Notes under the pieces: model-generated
Database searches by the model: none
What the model saw: the letters and a program-made list of their open reading frames with translations, nothing else
Told to the model about the DNA's origin: nothing
Position numbers and translations under genes: made by a program
From: Rhea pennata
Taxonomy: Eukaryota; Chordata; Aves; Rheiformes; Rheidae
Assembly: GCF_028389875.1 (NCBI RefSeq)
Contig: NC_084671.1
Span: 5,843,001 to 5,907,000 of the forward strand
Reading direction: 5' to 3'
Length of the DNA stretch: 64,000 bases
In this document: one piece after another, positions 40,001 through 48,073 of the stretch
How the letters are laid out: every line of letters starts with the position of its first letter
Numbering within the stretch: the first letter of the stretch is position 1

Positions 40001-43000
40001 ACAGGGAACTGCAAAAATCTAATGAAGTTTCATATTACTCCAAAGAGAATGAAAGCTATAAATCCAACTCAAATTCTAGAGACAATAATTCAAAATAATC
40101 TTAGTTAAGAAAATGTTAATGAAAAGTCTGAACTCTGAATGTTAACAGTGCATTAGAAAAATCTATCCAGAATATAGACAGACTCCAGTATGACCTTTTT
40201 ATAGCCAGAAAAAAGAGACAGATGTTCTCTTTTTATATTTTTCCACGCTTAATCAGTTTAACAGCCTTAAAAAACAAACAGAAACATTCAAACTTCAGAG
40301 AACTAAGTTATACCAGTTCTTTCACTCCTTCGAGGTCTAAACTGTTTCAAAATATATGTACTCACAAAATTAGGAACCAAGTTGTCAATGTTACCTGGAA
40401 CTAAAGAAAATATATGAATGATTTATAGAAACAAAATTAAAATATGACACAGTAAAGTTTTGAAGAAAAAAAACAAACAAGTATAAATGAAGATTGTAAG
40501 GTCAAAACTTACCATTTGAGCTCGGAGATACATTTGAGCCTGGCTTGCACTCAGGGTTGGAGAGGTGCTCCCCAGCAACATAGTCTGTTGGGTGATACTG
40601 CTGCTAGTGGTGTTGGAGGTCTGTGAACGGCTTATTATCTGTGCAGGTGTAGGAGAGGTGGAGAGGTTAATCTAAGGAAACAAAAATATTACTTCTGTCA
40701 TGGGTATTCATTCATCCTAGGGTCTAAAGTCAGAAAGCCTTTGACAAAATCAACAGGGGCAGCTGAAACCTCTGAACTGTAGAAATATCAAAAATGTTTT
40801 GATCCAATCATTACAATACTGGATTCTGACAAGATTGTACACTTTCACTCTCAAACTGCAAGGAACATTTAACAGTACATAATAAACAATTATGAGTATA
40901 AACAGTGATGTTATGAAGTCTGAAAAACATACTTCATATAAATACAAACAAAATATGCAGCACAAACTTGTAATATTTTCAGGAAAATACTTGACTTTTA
41001 ATACTTGTGCTTCTTTAGAATTCTGTATTATCTGACTGGACTGATAACACCTCCTAAGATGCTCATTATGCAACTTGTTTAACACTTGTCAAGATCAGGA
41101 TATTTTATTTGTGCCTCCATATGGGTTTTGGCTCCTCATTCTATACATGCACATTTAAAAGTGACTGAAGACTAAAACTTTTCTACAATTTCATATTAAA
41201 AGATTCTCAACAATTTCTCTTTAACATCTTTTCAAACAAAAGCTGGTTTTCTTTTCTAAGAGGTCTAACAGAGTTAAGTGCCCAGCTCTTTTTCAGTTTA
41301 CTCAAAGATTTCCTTGGAAATCCCAACCCAATTACACTGATAGTTTAACAAACATCTTTGAAGATGTTCTCTCCTAAATTTAATGAATAAATGATTTTAC
41401 TTTTAAAAACTGAAAGCTGAAGCAACGCTATGAAAGCTTAAAAAATACAAAGTTAAATTACTGAAGCTATGCACTGAAGTCATGAACAGCTTGAGGGCAT
41501 GACTGATAAGCAGAATGTCTATAGGACAAATGATGGCCTCATCAAGGCAACTGCAGAACTGTACGTAAGAGACCGTGCAAATTAGATATATGAAGATGCC
41601 ATTTAAAGAAAAACAGCATGAGCTGAATACATAGAGCTGCTAATAACTGAAACCAGAGTACATTCTTTGAAAATGAATAAAGTACACGGAAGTGCATAGA
41701 AGATGCATGCTAAAAGATGATAATCAATAAAAGAATGAATGATGTATATATGAAATTAGTTAAATGTATATAAGTAAGTGACAACTTGGATTCTTTAGAT
41801 TTGGTGCTGTTTAATCACTGGTACAGTGTTACTATTTCTAGCTACCAAAGTGCCCTGAACAAAGAAACTGATGTGAAAAATCCAGTAAGAAATCCTATTA
41901 GAGACTACGGGCAGGGAACGATTCCTGTAGTGGCATGGTAAAGTCCCTGGTACTCAGCGAGTGAGCATCAGAGCACCAACAGCGGGCTGGGACTAGGGAA
42001 GCCTTGAACTCTGGCCAGCAACAACCCTGGCTGGCAGCACAGGTCAGGAGTGGTAGACACTGGAAGAGCAGCCAGCACTTGCTGTAGTGTTATTATATTT
42101 CTATTTAGTGTTGCTATAATAGTAATTTTAATCACACAAATTTAAATACTAACATCTTTGTTTTTTTCCAAGTAGGTATATAATAACCAGCAGAGGGTAG
42201 GAATGGGTGCAGGGCTTTGTTCAGTTACGTACCGAGGTCTGCGACACGCTTGACTGCTGAGTGACACTCCCAGTGGGGGAAGTACATTGCCTCCCACCTG
42301 ACAGGCTTGCCTAAATAGCAAGAATATTTGTCAAACACTGAAACAAAAAGTATTTAAGTGATGTTCATATTATTGCATAAACCATCAGAAACCCCTCTCT
42401 ACCATTACCCTTTCTCTAAGTTAATAGTAAAAATACTTTCCTCAGCAGAATTCATTTTCAACAAAGTGTACTCCACCCTACTGACGGATACCTACAGGGT
42501 GCTAAACGCCTTCAGCTCCTACCAACTTTCAGGCACACAGGCACTCGCAGAGTAAGACCTGAACATAAACTACCAGAAGTGAAATATACTAAGCTGTTAA
42601 TGATGCAGCTAACTGGTTAGCTCATCACCTAGGGTGTCAAGACCTTATAATATGGCATTATTAAAAACTGTCATTATTAAAATTCACATGGAATCATTTC
42701 TATGGTGACTAGAATCCTCTAAAAATAAAACAATCTTAGAAATGCTGCAAGGAACACCTTCATGCTTTCTAGAATGATAATTTATGTATGCATATCTAGT
42801 ATTGGATACGAGCCAGTACCTTACTCCAGCAATGCAGATTAATACAGCGACAGTGATTTAAATTTATATAGTAATAGACTGCATATCAAACTCTTCTCAC
42901 CCTTCTCCAATATGATTTTCTTTGCTCCTTCTCAGTAACTGCATAAATATGTACACACAAATGCTTCATAAAAAAATGATAAATCAATATATTACCATGA

Positions 43001-46000
43001 TCTAACAGAAAGTGTACAGAAGTAGAAGCCAGGAGCACACAACAGTCAATCCTAGTTCTGATAACAAACAGGTATATCCCTGAAGTTTTAAACTCTGTTT
43101 TACTGTCTCTGCTTGTAAAATTCTAACACCCACCTACCTCTGCAGGCCCATATTCCCAAAACAAGGTCAACTGAGGTCAAAGAAAACCTTTCCACTGGTT
43201 CAGTTTTCACAATGGGACTGCTCCAGTGCTCATTAATGTTAAAAGCTTTACTTTACAAACAAAATCGCAGCACTGTCATTCACTTCCTATATTTCCCTAT
43301 TCAGAGTTTAAACTGAAGTTTGCCATTACTTCTAATGCAGCCAGTTGTATGGAAAGGCATATTAAAAATAATTAACACTTGGTATCTTACTTGATTTCAC
43401 TGATGTACATTTCTATTTATTGTTTTCTTATCAACTTTTAGTAAAATTATGGGATGAAGATTGATGAAGTCTATTTTAACACTGTTTATTATATTGTTTG
43501 ATGATTTATATGATGCATTATAATGTATGCAGTAAAGCATGGAATGGAGGCCTACTGGAACATCTGTAATACTGGTCAAAATCCTCCAAACACTTTGGTA
43601 CAGTTACAATTTAAAAGAACAAAGTAATTCAAATACAACAGCGAATTATTGTGAGGTATTACGCTCAGGCACTTAAGCTGTTACTATATTCGGTAATGCT
43701 CTACAATGAAGTAGTAAACCATTATTTTTCAGCAATCTTCACTCTCACCTGTGGTACAGTTGCCAGACTCTGAAATTGGGTACTGCTTAAGTGCTGCTGC
43801 TGCAAAGCAGCAGTCTGCAGCATTAGATGCTGCTGTTGGGCTGCATACATCTGCTGAAGGTACTGAGCAGCTGAGCTAGGAGGACGATGCAAGGCCTGCT
43901 GAATAACCTGTGATGAATCAGTAGGTAATTACAATTACAAAATACACACCTTGCTGATATGATACTGAAGTTTACCTTTATAAGGAAATAAAACTAAACA
44001 AATCCTTTGCACACCAATTATACAATACTGAACTTCCTCCATTGCCACTGTTCTCAACAAAGTTACAGAATATATGCAACACAAATAAATAAAATATTCA
44101 GATTTACAAGGAAAACCTGGCAATTCATTTCACAGCATCATTCAATAACACTACATCCAAGACTCTTAGGTTCTTGTCAACAAGCCCAAGAGTTGGCTTG
44201 CTTTTTGAAAGAGCAGAACAACATGTGTGAGAATCAATTATCAAACCTAACACAGCAGGCTGAACAAAATCCCAAGAGACTTGATTTAAAGAATAGCGGG
44301 GGGGGGAGGGGTGGATCCAGTGAAGCAAAGAGTTACACAAAGAAAAACACCTCTGGATCCCTATAGCCTATGATGGTCAAGGGAATAGCTTTATCATATG
44401 TTACTTCATAACTTCTATTTATAGCATTATCCTGAAATGGTCTAATATCCTTGGGTAAACAGTATTTTATGAAAACTGGTAAGTCAGACATTAAGAAACA
44501 AGACAGCATTTAAGAATAGAAAGTTAATCTTGTGTAAAATAGTGTGCCATGCCTGTACTGGAGAGTGCTGTATAAAAGAATAGGAAGGAACATCTCATAG
44601 CAGTACCTGAACAGCATGCCGATCAGAGCCGCTGTAGACAGATATCTGTGGTAGCTGTGTCCGGGAAGTGGAGGCGGTGGTGATAGTAGTTGTAGATGCA
44701 GAACATGTTGTTGTGTTTGGTTCATTCTCCATAGCGGTATGGTGTTCGTCCAGCCTGGCAGAATTGAAATACAAATAGCTCACAAACAGAGGAGCAGTAC
44801 ATACTCATTTTAAAGAAAATATCCAAGCTTTGCTGAGATAGAATGATAACATGTCTAAATTCACAATGTTTTGCTGTTACTAGCAGGAATGTGTAGGCTA
44901 TATGCGAGTCTTCAACATCACCGAACTACTCAGGAGTAATGTCACACTTCCCTTCCCCACAACATAGCACAGATGCTACCAGCTGCCCATTTCATACTTT
45001 CAGCAAAATATTTTCTTGGCAAAAATGACTAGTGGCTTGCTTTATTCAGAAAAAAAAAGAAAAAAGATCGAAAGGCTGTAGGTAAAAATGCTTTCACTTT
45101 TCACAGTGGTACTTCCAGAAATACAGCAACAGTCAAGGAGGAAACTATCTGTTTAACCATCTCTGATGCTTCTTCCCCAACCTAACCAGCTTTGTTTTTT
45201 TTTCTGCTGCAGAATACAATCCCTCTCCTAAGATGCTTTCTTTAAAATTGAAATGGATCCAATACATAGATTTATGAGGGGTGACTAGTTCCTTTTTCAC
45301 TTTTAGTTTTATGATTAACCATAAAGGGCATAGCTGCTGTTTACTGCTTTTTAAAAGAGATATAAAGGGGTGGAGGGGGAATAATTTCCTTCCTGCCAAG
45401 AAGGACTCAGAAAATAATCATTTAGAGAGCTGCAATGTACTGAGGGAAAAAACCAAACCAAAACAAAAAAAGCCAAAAAACCCAGCACTGTCAAGTCCTT
45501 AACAGATGCCCACTGGATTCTGCAACAAACAAGAAGATAATTAGGAATTTCAGCTAACACAGCTGAAGGCAGAATAAAGTGCTGCCATACAACTACCTTC
45601 ATCTCCCAAAACATGACTACTACACAAGTAGGGAAACTTTTAAAATAATACCCCCTTCCTAGTAAAATTGTCCACACTCACACACAACAACAGCTCTTAG
45701 AGACTTGGAATAGCTAAACATTAAGAGATTCATGGTCACCTAGGACCTCATGCGTACTATTATATTGTATATTATATGTGTGTATCACATATATTGCTGC
45801 AAATACCTTGCCATGAAAAAATTCATGGCAGTGAAATATGCTTTACAAATGAATAAGAGAACAAATCCCTAGTAACTGAAGAAAAATGTGGCAAAAGTTA
45901 AAAATCCAGATCCACTGTGTATTATAGATTTTATCTATCTACACCAGAGCTCAGGTCAACATACACAGGTCAAGCACTTTACTCCAACAGCAATAACAGC

Positions 46001-47643
46001 AGCACTACTTCAGAAACCAGTTTACAATAATTTCACATAATGCTAATGAAACATACCTTGAGTGAGAGAGAAAAAAAAAGTCTCCTTCAGAAGACATTAA
46101 ATGCACATCAAAATATTTACCCCCAAAACTTGTTTTAGCAGTATTATGCAACCAACTCAATTACTCTAATAAAAATGTTGATTTTCATAGTTCTTAGTTT
46201 CAGAGTTCTTACACATATATGTAAGATCTATTATTAGCGAGGTGTACAATGCATCCCACTGTACTAGCTAACCCAAAGTTTACTATTACTCCAAGCTAAA
46301 GGATTTACTCTTAATGTAAGGTGTTCCACGTTTTCAAAAATTACGTTATTATTGCCCAAGTTATTCATGCAATGGCTAAGTGAAGAAAATCAAACAAGAG
46401 TGAGCCCCTAAACTCTTGTTCAGCACAGCCTGGCACTGAGTTGCAGCTCCAGTCCTCCTCTAATACGCTTGACCCAGTATCAGTTAGAGCTGGTATCAGA
46501 TCCTTGCTTGGCCACTCTGAGGTCCAGCTGCAATGTAGGTAACAGAACAGTATCCAGTGACCCTGTGCAGAAATACTGGGCCCTCTATGGGCTGAAGTGA
46601 CACTTGTTTGAAAACTCTCCTCACTTTCAGTGAGAGAAGATTGGTTTAGGGACAATAGGAAATAAAACGTGTATTTTTTTTTTTTTAACCAAGAATCCAT
46701 AAACAATATCTTTTATGACAAAAAGTGTTTAAAAATATACAGAATTAAAGTCAGACTACTTTTACAGCATTACTTTGATCTACCTTACAGCTCTGTAATT
46801 GTAGAGACCACTTCTAACCGAAGAAAATAGTTCTTCCTCAGATATAAACAAGATTCTGAAATTGTTCAAGGACACCACAAAATTAAAGAAGCAAAACTCC
46901 TAACTTGCAGTAAAATTAAAATTTGAAAAATGCATGATTAGGATTGTATGACACCACCTGTGAGCAACTTCTAACTAAAAAGATCCCCTCTAATGCTCGA
47001 GTAACTTTTAGAAAATGCAGTTACCAACTCTGACTTTAAACAACCGCTACACTTTGAAAAGTAACACTGAAACACAAAATAAAAAAACACTACTCTGAAA
47101 AGAGATGTTTATTCAAAAGAGTGACAGTATGGGACACCATATACTCTTAAATTACAACATGTATGACAGAAACATGCAGAAGTTTTGCTCTATTTATATA
47201 CTGAGACTTAAATGATAGTTTGAGACCAAAGCATATATCCAAAGTAAGGTCAAAAAATACCCGTTACTCTATGCCAACAACCTTAGGCAGCAATCACTAC
47301 ATATACTTATGCCACAAGTCATTTTTGTATTTTGGAAAGTTTAATTTTCAGTAAATGAGATAGTAAAGAGGAACACTGTTACCATTCAGCAGCTGTGATA
47401 TATGAAAACTTTTTTTTTTTTTCACATATAGACTCATTCAATTCATCGCTGTTCATTACAATTTCAAGGGAACGGGGAAAAAAAAAAACAAAAAAGAAAG
47501 AAGAAAATTGCCTCCCAAACTAAGCCCCGCGAAGGCTGCACGGAAAACTAGGGTTTGCCCTGTATGTGTGAGCGGCAGCAAAATAAATCCCGCCCTCTGT
47601 CCTCCACACCGGCTCCAATACGCGCTAGTACTGCCCAAGGGTG

Positions 47644-47679
<36 letters not shown>

Positions 47680-48068
47680 CCCCTTCCCTCTCTCGTTTCT
47701 GGTGGAAAAGGGGGTGTGGAGCGGCCGCGCCAGGCTCGGCGGCGGCTCGGCGGCGCCGAGGCGCCCCCCGGCCCCGGCGGCTCCGCGGGCGGCCCCAGCC
47801 CGGCTCCCACAGGCCGAGCCGGGCTGGGCCGGGCCAGGCCGCTCCGCGGGCCGCGCCGCTCCCGCCCCGGCTGCCCCTGGGCGGGCGGGCGGGGAGGCGG
47901 CCGGCTCCCCGCGCGGGGCTGGCCGAGGCCGGGGCGCTGTCAGGGCGCGGGTCCCCGCCTACGCGCCCCGCCCCGCCGCGGCCTGGCCGCGGCCGCCCGC
48001 TTCCCCCTCCTCCGCGCGTCCCGCCGGGAGACTCGCCTCAGACGAGCCGCTCACTCCGCTTCCGCCAT
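15922..48068 (-). CDS. PHC3: Polyhomeotic homolog 3 (PRC1 subunit), 15 coding exons
   Basis: The joined coding exons give 2991 nt (996 aa plus stop; human about 983). The order is colinear with human PHC3 and the phases agree at every GT-AG junction. The start MAEAE at 48068 is split over the first intron, and the second exon continues LDEHHTAMENEPN. Features are Ser/Thr- and Gln-rich low-complexity sequence (residues about 15-590, including a poly-Q run and proline-rich repeats), an FCS-type zinc finger (C792-x2-C795 and C811-x3-C815), an Arg/Glu-rich linker (RLRRQSERERERELR, about 894-908) and a C-terminal SAM domain (about 932-996). As a canonical PRC1 component, PHC3 polymerises through SAM to compact Polycomb chromatin and bridges to PCGF/RING1 in the nucleus. 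Its CpG-island promoter is divergent from PRKCI. Exon boundaries were read by eye from splice motifs plus recalled protein similarity. Alternative exons cannot be excluded. Confidence 0.95.
16077..20470 (-). other. PHC3: PHC3 intron 14
   Basis: 4.4 kb, AT-rich, with no coding sequence recognised. A T-rich plus G-rich island at 18340-18400 stands out and is listed separately. Confidence 0.8.
18340..18405 (+). repeat. T-run followed by G-rich patch, possible G-quadruplex
   Basis: An isolated GC-rich patch within an AT-rich intron: T8CT10 and then a GGGG-T-GGGGG-A-GGGG series with a later GGG. The G-rich strand is the non-transcribed-sense (+) strand, so PHC3 RNA would carry the C-rich version. 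No gene or transposon identity is recognised. Confidence 0.5.
20471..20702 (-). CDS. PHC3: PHC3 coding exon 14
   Basis: 232 nt. It encodes LPITYPSAEEDMASHEDAVP, the RE-repeat RLRRQSERERERELRELRIR, and the first part of the SAM domain, VWTVDEVWAFIHSLPG. It is separated from exon 13 by a 91-nt intron, the shortest in the gene. Confidence 0.96.
20794..20944 (-). CDS. PHC3: PHC3 coding exon 13
   Basis: 151 nt. It encodes HSLSCTKKFGLFTSDKTSRW then NRKSDNQNFGRRGRRPSGPD and GASRDHFLRQ, with the basic RRGRRPSG tract C-terminal to the zinc finger. Compared with the human sequence as I recall it (SCSKKFALSRWNRK), it has four extra residues, 'LFTSDKT'-like, before RWNRK. Confidence 0.95.
20945..22317 (-). 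other. PHC3: PHC3 intron 12
   Basis: 1.4 kb, with no coding sequence seen. It contains a (CT)n/T tract at 22203-22229 in its upstream part, close to exon 12. Confidence 0.8.
22318..22432 (-). CDS. PHC3: PHC3 coding exon 12 (FCS zinc finger)
   Basis: 115 nt. It encodes the zinc-binding KCEFCGKMGYSNKFLRSKRF followed by CSTSCAKR, the FCS finger with Cys792, 795, 811 and 815. Tandem AG dinucleotides sit at the acceptor (22434-22433 and 22432-22431); only the upstream one keeps frame and gives the human-like AEEGLEE junction. Preceded by the 5.7-kb intron 11. Confidence 0.95.
22433..28089 (-). other. PHC3: PHC3 intron 11
   Basis: 5.7 kb, AT-rich. Homopolymer T runs lie near 23383-23396, 27007-27021 and 27332-27346. 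The short ORFs (for example 26505-26798 +) have no protein-like features beyond chance. No transposon was recognised by eye. Confidence 0.75.
28090..28246 (-). CDS. PHC3: PHC3 coding exon 11
   Basis: 157 nt. It starts VSRSSLLVEQPAEKR and ends DNSSDTEIEDMIAE plus one base, acidic and probably disordered. Donor AAG|GTTTGT is weaker than the others. Acceptor TTGTAATAG. Confidence 0.93.
28247..29085 (-). other. PHC3: PHC3 intron 10
   Basis: 0.84 kb of unique-looking AT-rich sequence; nothing notable seen. Confidence 0.8.
29086..29339 (-). CDS. PHC3: PHC3 coding exon 10
   Basis: 254 nt. It encodes HVGLPSITSSVSASVIKSSS, the conserved PPPLLLPAATTRSNSTSM block, NKPPQAIVKPQILTHVIEGF and VIQEGLEPFP. 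Donor CCT|GTAAGT, acceptor TTTCTTTCAG. The IEGFVIQEGLEPFP motif is a hallmark of vertebrate PHC proteins. Confidence 0.96.
29340..29883 (-). other. PHC3: PHC3 intron 9
   Basis: 0.54 kb, GT-AG bounded. A short + strand ORF at 29482-29682 is treated as chance. Confidence 0.8.
29884..30034 (-). CDS. PHC3: PHC3 coding exon 9
   Basis: 151 nt. It encodes IYQVENVCEEEMPEDSECVH, then a Pro/Thr-rich stretch and EEPLS plus one base. Acceptor GGATGCAG, donor CAG|GTGAGA. The human counterpart reads YQVEDVCEEEMPEE. Confidence 0.95.
30035..31976 (-). other. PHC3: PHC3 intron 8
   Basis: 1.9 kb. The 90-codon + strand ORF at 30874-31146 shows no recognisable domain and is probably fortuitous. No repeat was identified. 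Confidence 0.75.
31977..32857 (-). CDS. PHC3: PHC3 coding exon 8 (large Pro/Gln/Ser-rich exon)
   Basis: 881 nt, the largest coding exon. It opens ASYSPIQPHSLVKHQQIPLH and includes a QQQQQ run, the repeated SPPPSHSPSQSPTIIIHP region, the conserved LPLQSVQSLQVQPEILSQGQ block and EELPAAEALVQLPFQTLPPP, ending ETPV. The plus-strand ORFs over it are shadows. Low-complexity composition suggests a disordered linker. Confidence 0.96.
32858..34265 (-). other. PHC3: PHC3 intron 7
   Basis: 1.4 kb, AT-rich with TA-rich sequence near 33105-33140. It contains the GC-rich hairpin at 34165-34192. Confidence 0.8.
34165..34192. repeat. GC-rich hairpin close to PHC3 exon 7 donor
   Basis: GACCCCCAAAGC and GCTTTGGGGTC form an 11-bp stem with one bulged C and a short loop (TAGGG). 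On the PHC3 sense strand it lies 73-101 nt downstream of the exon 7 donor, so it could fold in the pre-mRNA. No function is known. Confidence 0.6.
34266..34506 (-). CDS. PHC3: PHC3 coding exon 7
   Basis: 241 nt, phase 0 in and phase 1 out. It encodes VQNLTLRSQKLGVLSSSQNG and ends PSIHQLITP plus one base. It is Ser-rich with low-complexity linker character. Donor CAG|GTAGGA is followed 73 nt downstream by a GC-rich hairpin (34165-34192). Confidence 0.95.
35873..36181 (+). other. Unidentified 102-codon ORF inside PHC3 intron 6
   Basis: Open from ATG to TAA, antisense to PHC3. The translation starts MLTLFQRIIDWVKHLCSVIA and has a basic middle (VLRKKWKAPP, KQVKKPKLQWIREQH). It is less AT-rich than its flanks. 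AATAAA overlaps the end (about 36181-36186). It lies about 560 bp upstream of a same-strand LINE remnant, so it may be part of an old retroelement, or chance. I do not recognise the protein. Confidence 0.3.
36740..37540 (+). mobile_element. Old CR1/L3-type LINE fragment (reverse transcriptase region)
   Basis: The degenerate translation is colinear with the CR1-superfamily reverse transcriptase. A block equivalent to 'VTPIFKKG...NYRPVSLTS' is seen as 'GACCAGTGTGATGCCAATAA' (36985-37004) followed by a CAGAACTACAG stretch. Next comes the HGFTKG/SCLTNL-like YTFVKEKCLANLMAASERV (37147-37203), and then VVCLDFQKISK (about 37240-37272), which corresponds to the VYLDFxKAFD motif A. Further on, GATAATCTGAAGTTATTCAA (37469-37488) resembles the nucleotides of the FADDTKLF motif. 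Stops and frame changes show it is dead. Boundaries are approximate. Confidence 0.7.
38711..38806 (-). CDS. PHC3: PHC3 coding exon 6
   Basis: 96 nt, phase 0. It encodes LIFTPATTVAAVQSDIPVV and a polyserine run ending CQSAATQ. The acceptor follows a long T tract (TTTTTTTTTAACAG). Donor CAG|GTGAGC. Confidence 0.95.
38807..40512 (-). other. PHC3: PHC3 intron 5
   Basis: 1.7 kb. An (AAAAC)n short tandem repeat lies at about 39888-39907. No coding sequence is seen. Confidence 0.8.
40513..40671 (-). CDS. PHC3: PHC3 coding exon 5
   Basis: 159 nt, phase 0. It encodes INLSTSPTPAQIISRSQ through TMLLGSTSPTLSASQAQMYL and RAQM. Donor ATG|GTAAGT, acceptor TTCCTTAG. Confidence 0.95.
40672..42232 (-). other. 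PHC3: PHC3 intron 4
   Basis: 1.6 kb. The half adjacent to exon 4 (about 41470-42120) differs in texture from its surroundings and may be an old LTR-type insertion (see findings). Otherwise nothing recognised. Confidence 0.7.
42233..42310 (-). CDS. PHC3: PHC3 coding exon 4
   Basis: 78 nt, phase 0 at both ends. It encodes ASLSGGRQCTSPTGSVTQQS and SVSQTS. Donor TCG|GTACGT, acceptor TATTTAG. An exon of this size could be skipped without a frameshift. Confidence 0.93.
42311..43748 (-). other. PHC3: PHC3 intron 3
   Basis: 1.4 kb, AT-rich; no coding or repeat element recognised. Confidence 0.8.
43749..43907 (-). CDS. PHC3: PHC3 coding exon 3
   Basis: 159 nt, phase 0 at both ends. It encodes VIQQALHRPPSSAAQYLQQM and then a Gln-rich stretch, matching human PHC3. 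Acceptor CATCACAG, donor CAG|GTGAGAG. Confidence 0.95.
43908..44606 (-). other. PHC3: PHC3 intron 2
   Basis: 0.7 kb. A GC-rich purine run (G8AG4) lies near 44298-44311. The overlapping + strand 119-codon ORF (44007-44366) shows no protein features I recognise. Confidence 0.75.
44607..44754 (-). CDS. PHC3: PHC3 coding exon 2
   Basis: 148 nt. Acceptor CTGCCAG|GCTGG, donor CAG|GTACTG. It encodes a Thr/Ser-rich segment (TTTITTASTSRTQLP) and then QISVYSGSDRHAVQ, a strongly conserved PHC3 block. It enters with two bases carried from exon 1 and leaves in phase 0. Confidence 0.95.
44755..48054 (-). other. PHC3: PHC3 intron 1
   Basis: 3.3 kb, from the CpG island into AT-rich sequence. It includes a 34-nt T run (47646-47679) at the boundary of the island, a T run at 47410-47421, and a locally GC-richer stretch at 46400-46620 without recognised identity. 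Confidence 0.8.
47646..47679 (+). repeat. Poly(T) run, 34 nt
   Basis: T34 on +, A34 in the PHC3 transcript, about 375 nt into intron 1. It keeps two GC-island ORFs open in + frames and marks the abrupt edge of the CpG island. Confidence 0.9.
48055..48068 (-). CDS. PHC3: PHC3 coding exon 1 (14 coding nt)
   Basis: The ATG is at 48068-48066, followed by GCG GAA GCG GA and a GTGAGC donor at 48054. It encodes MAEA plus two bases of the fifth codon, completed as Glu by the first G of exon 2. Residues MAEAE match the human N-terminus. The 5' UTR part extends upstream to an unknown start site. Confidence 0.9.
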
Positions 48069-48073
48069 CTTGT
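48062..48073 (-). promoter_or_regulatory. PHC3: YY1-like site overlapping the PHC3 start codon
   Basis: Minus strand CAAGATGGCGGA, matching the AANATGGCGG YY1 consensus, with the ATG used as the start codon. YY1 sites with this orientation just downstream of a start site are common in housekeeping genes. Motif only; binding not shown. Confidence 0.55.

Noticed and set aside
44007-44366. 119-codon + strand ORF in PHC3 intron 2
   Set aside because: No domain, contains a poly-G run, and shows no sign of a transcript or splice context.
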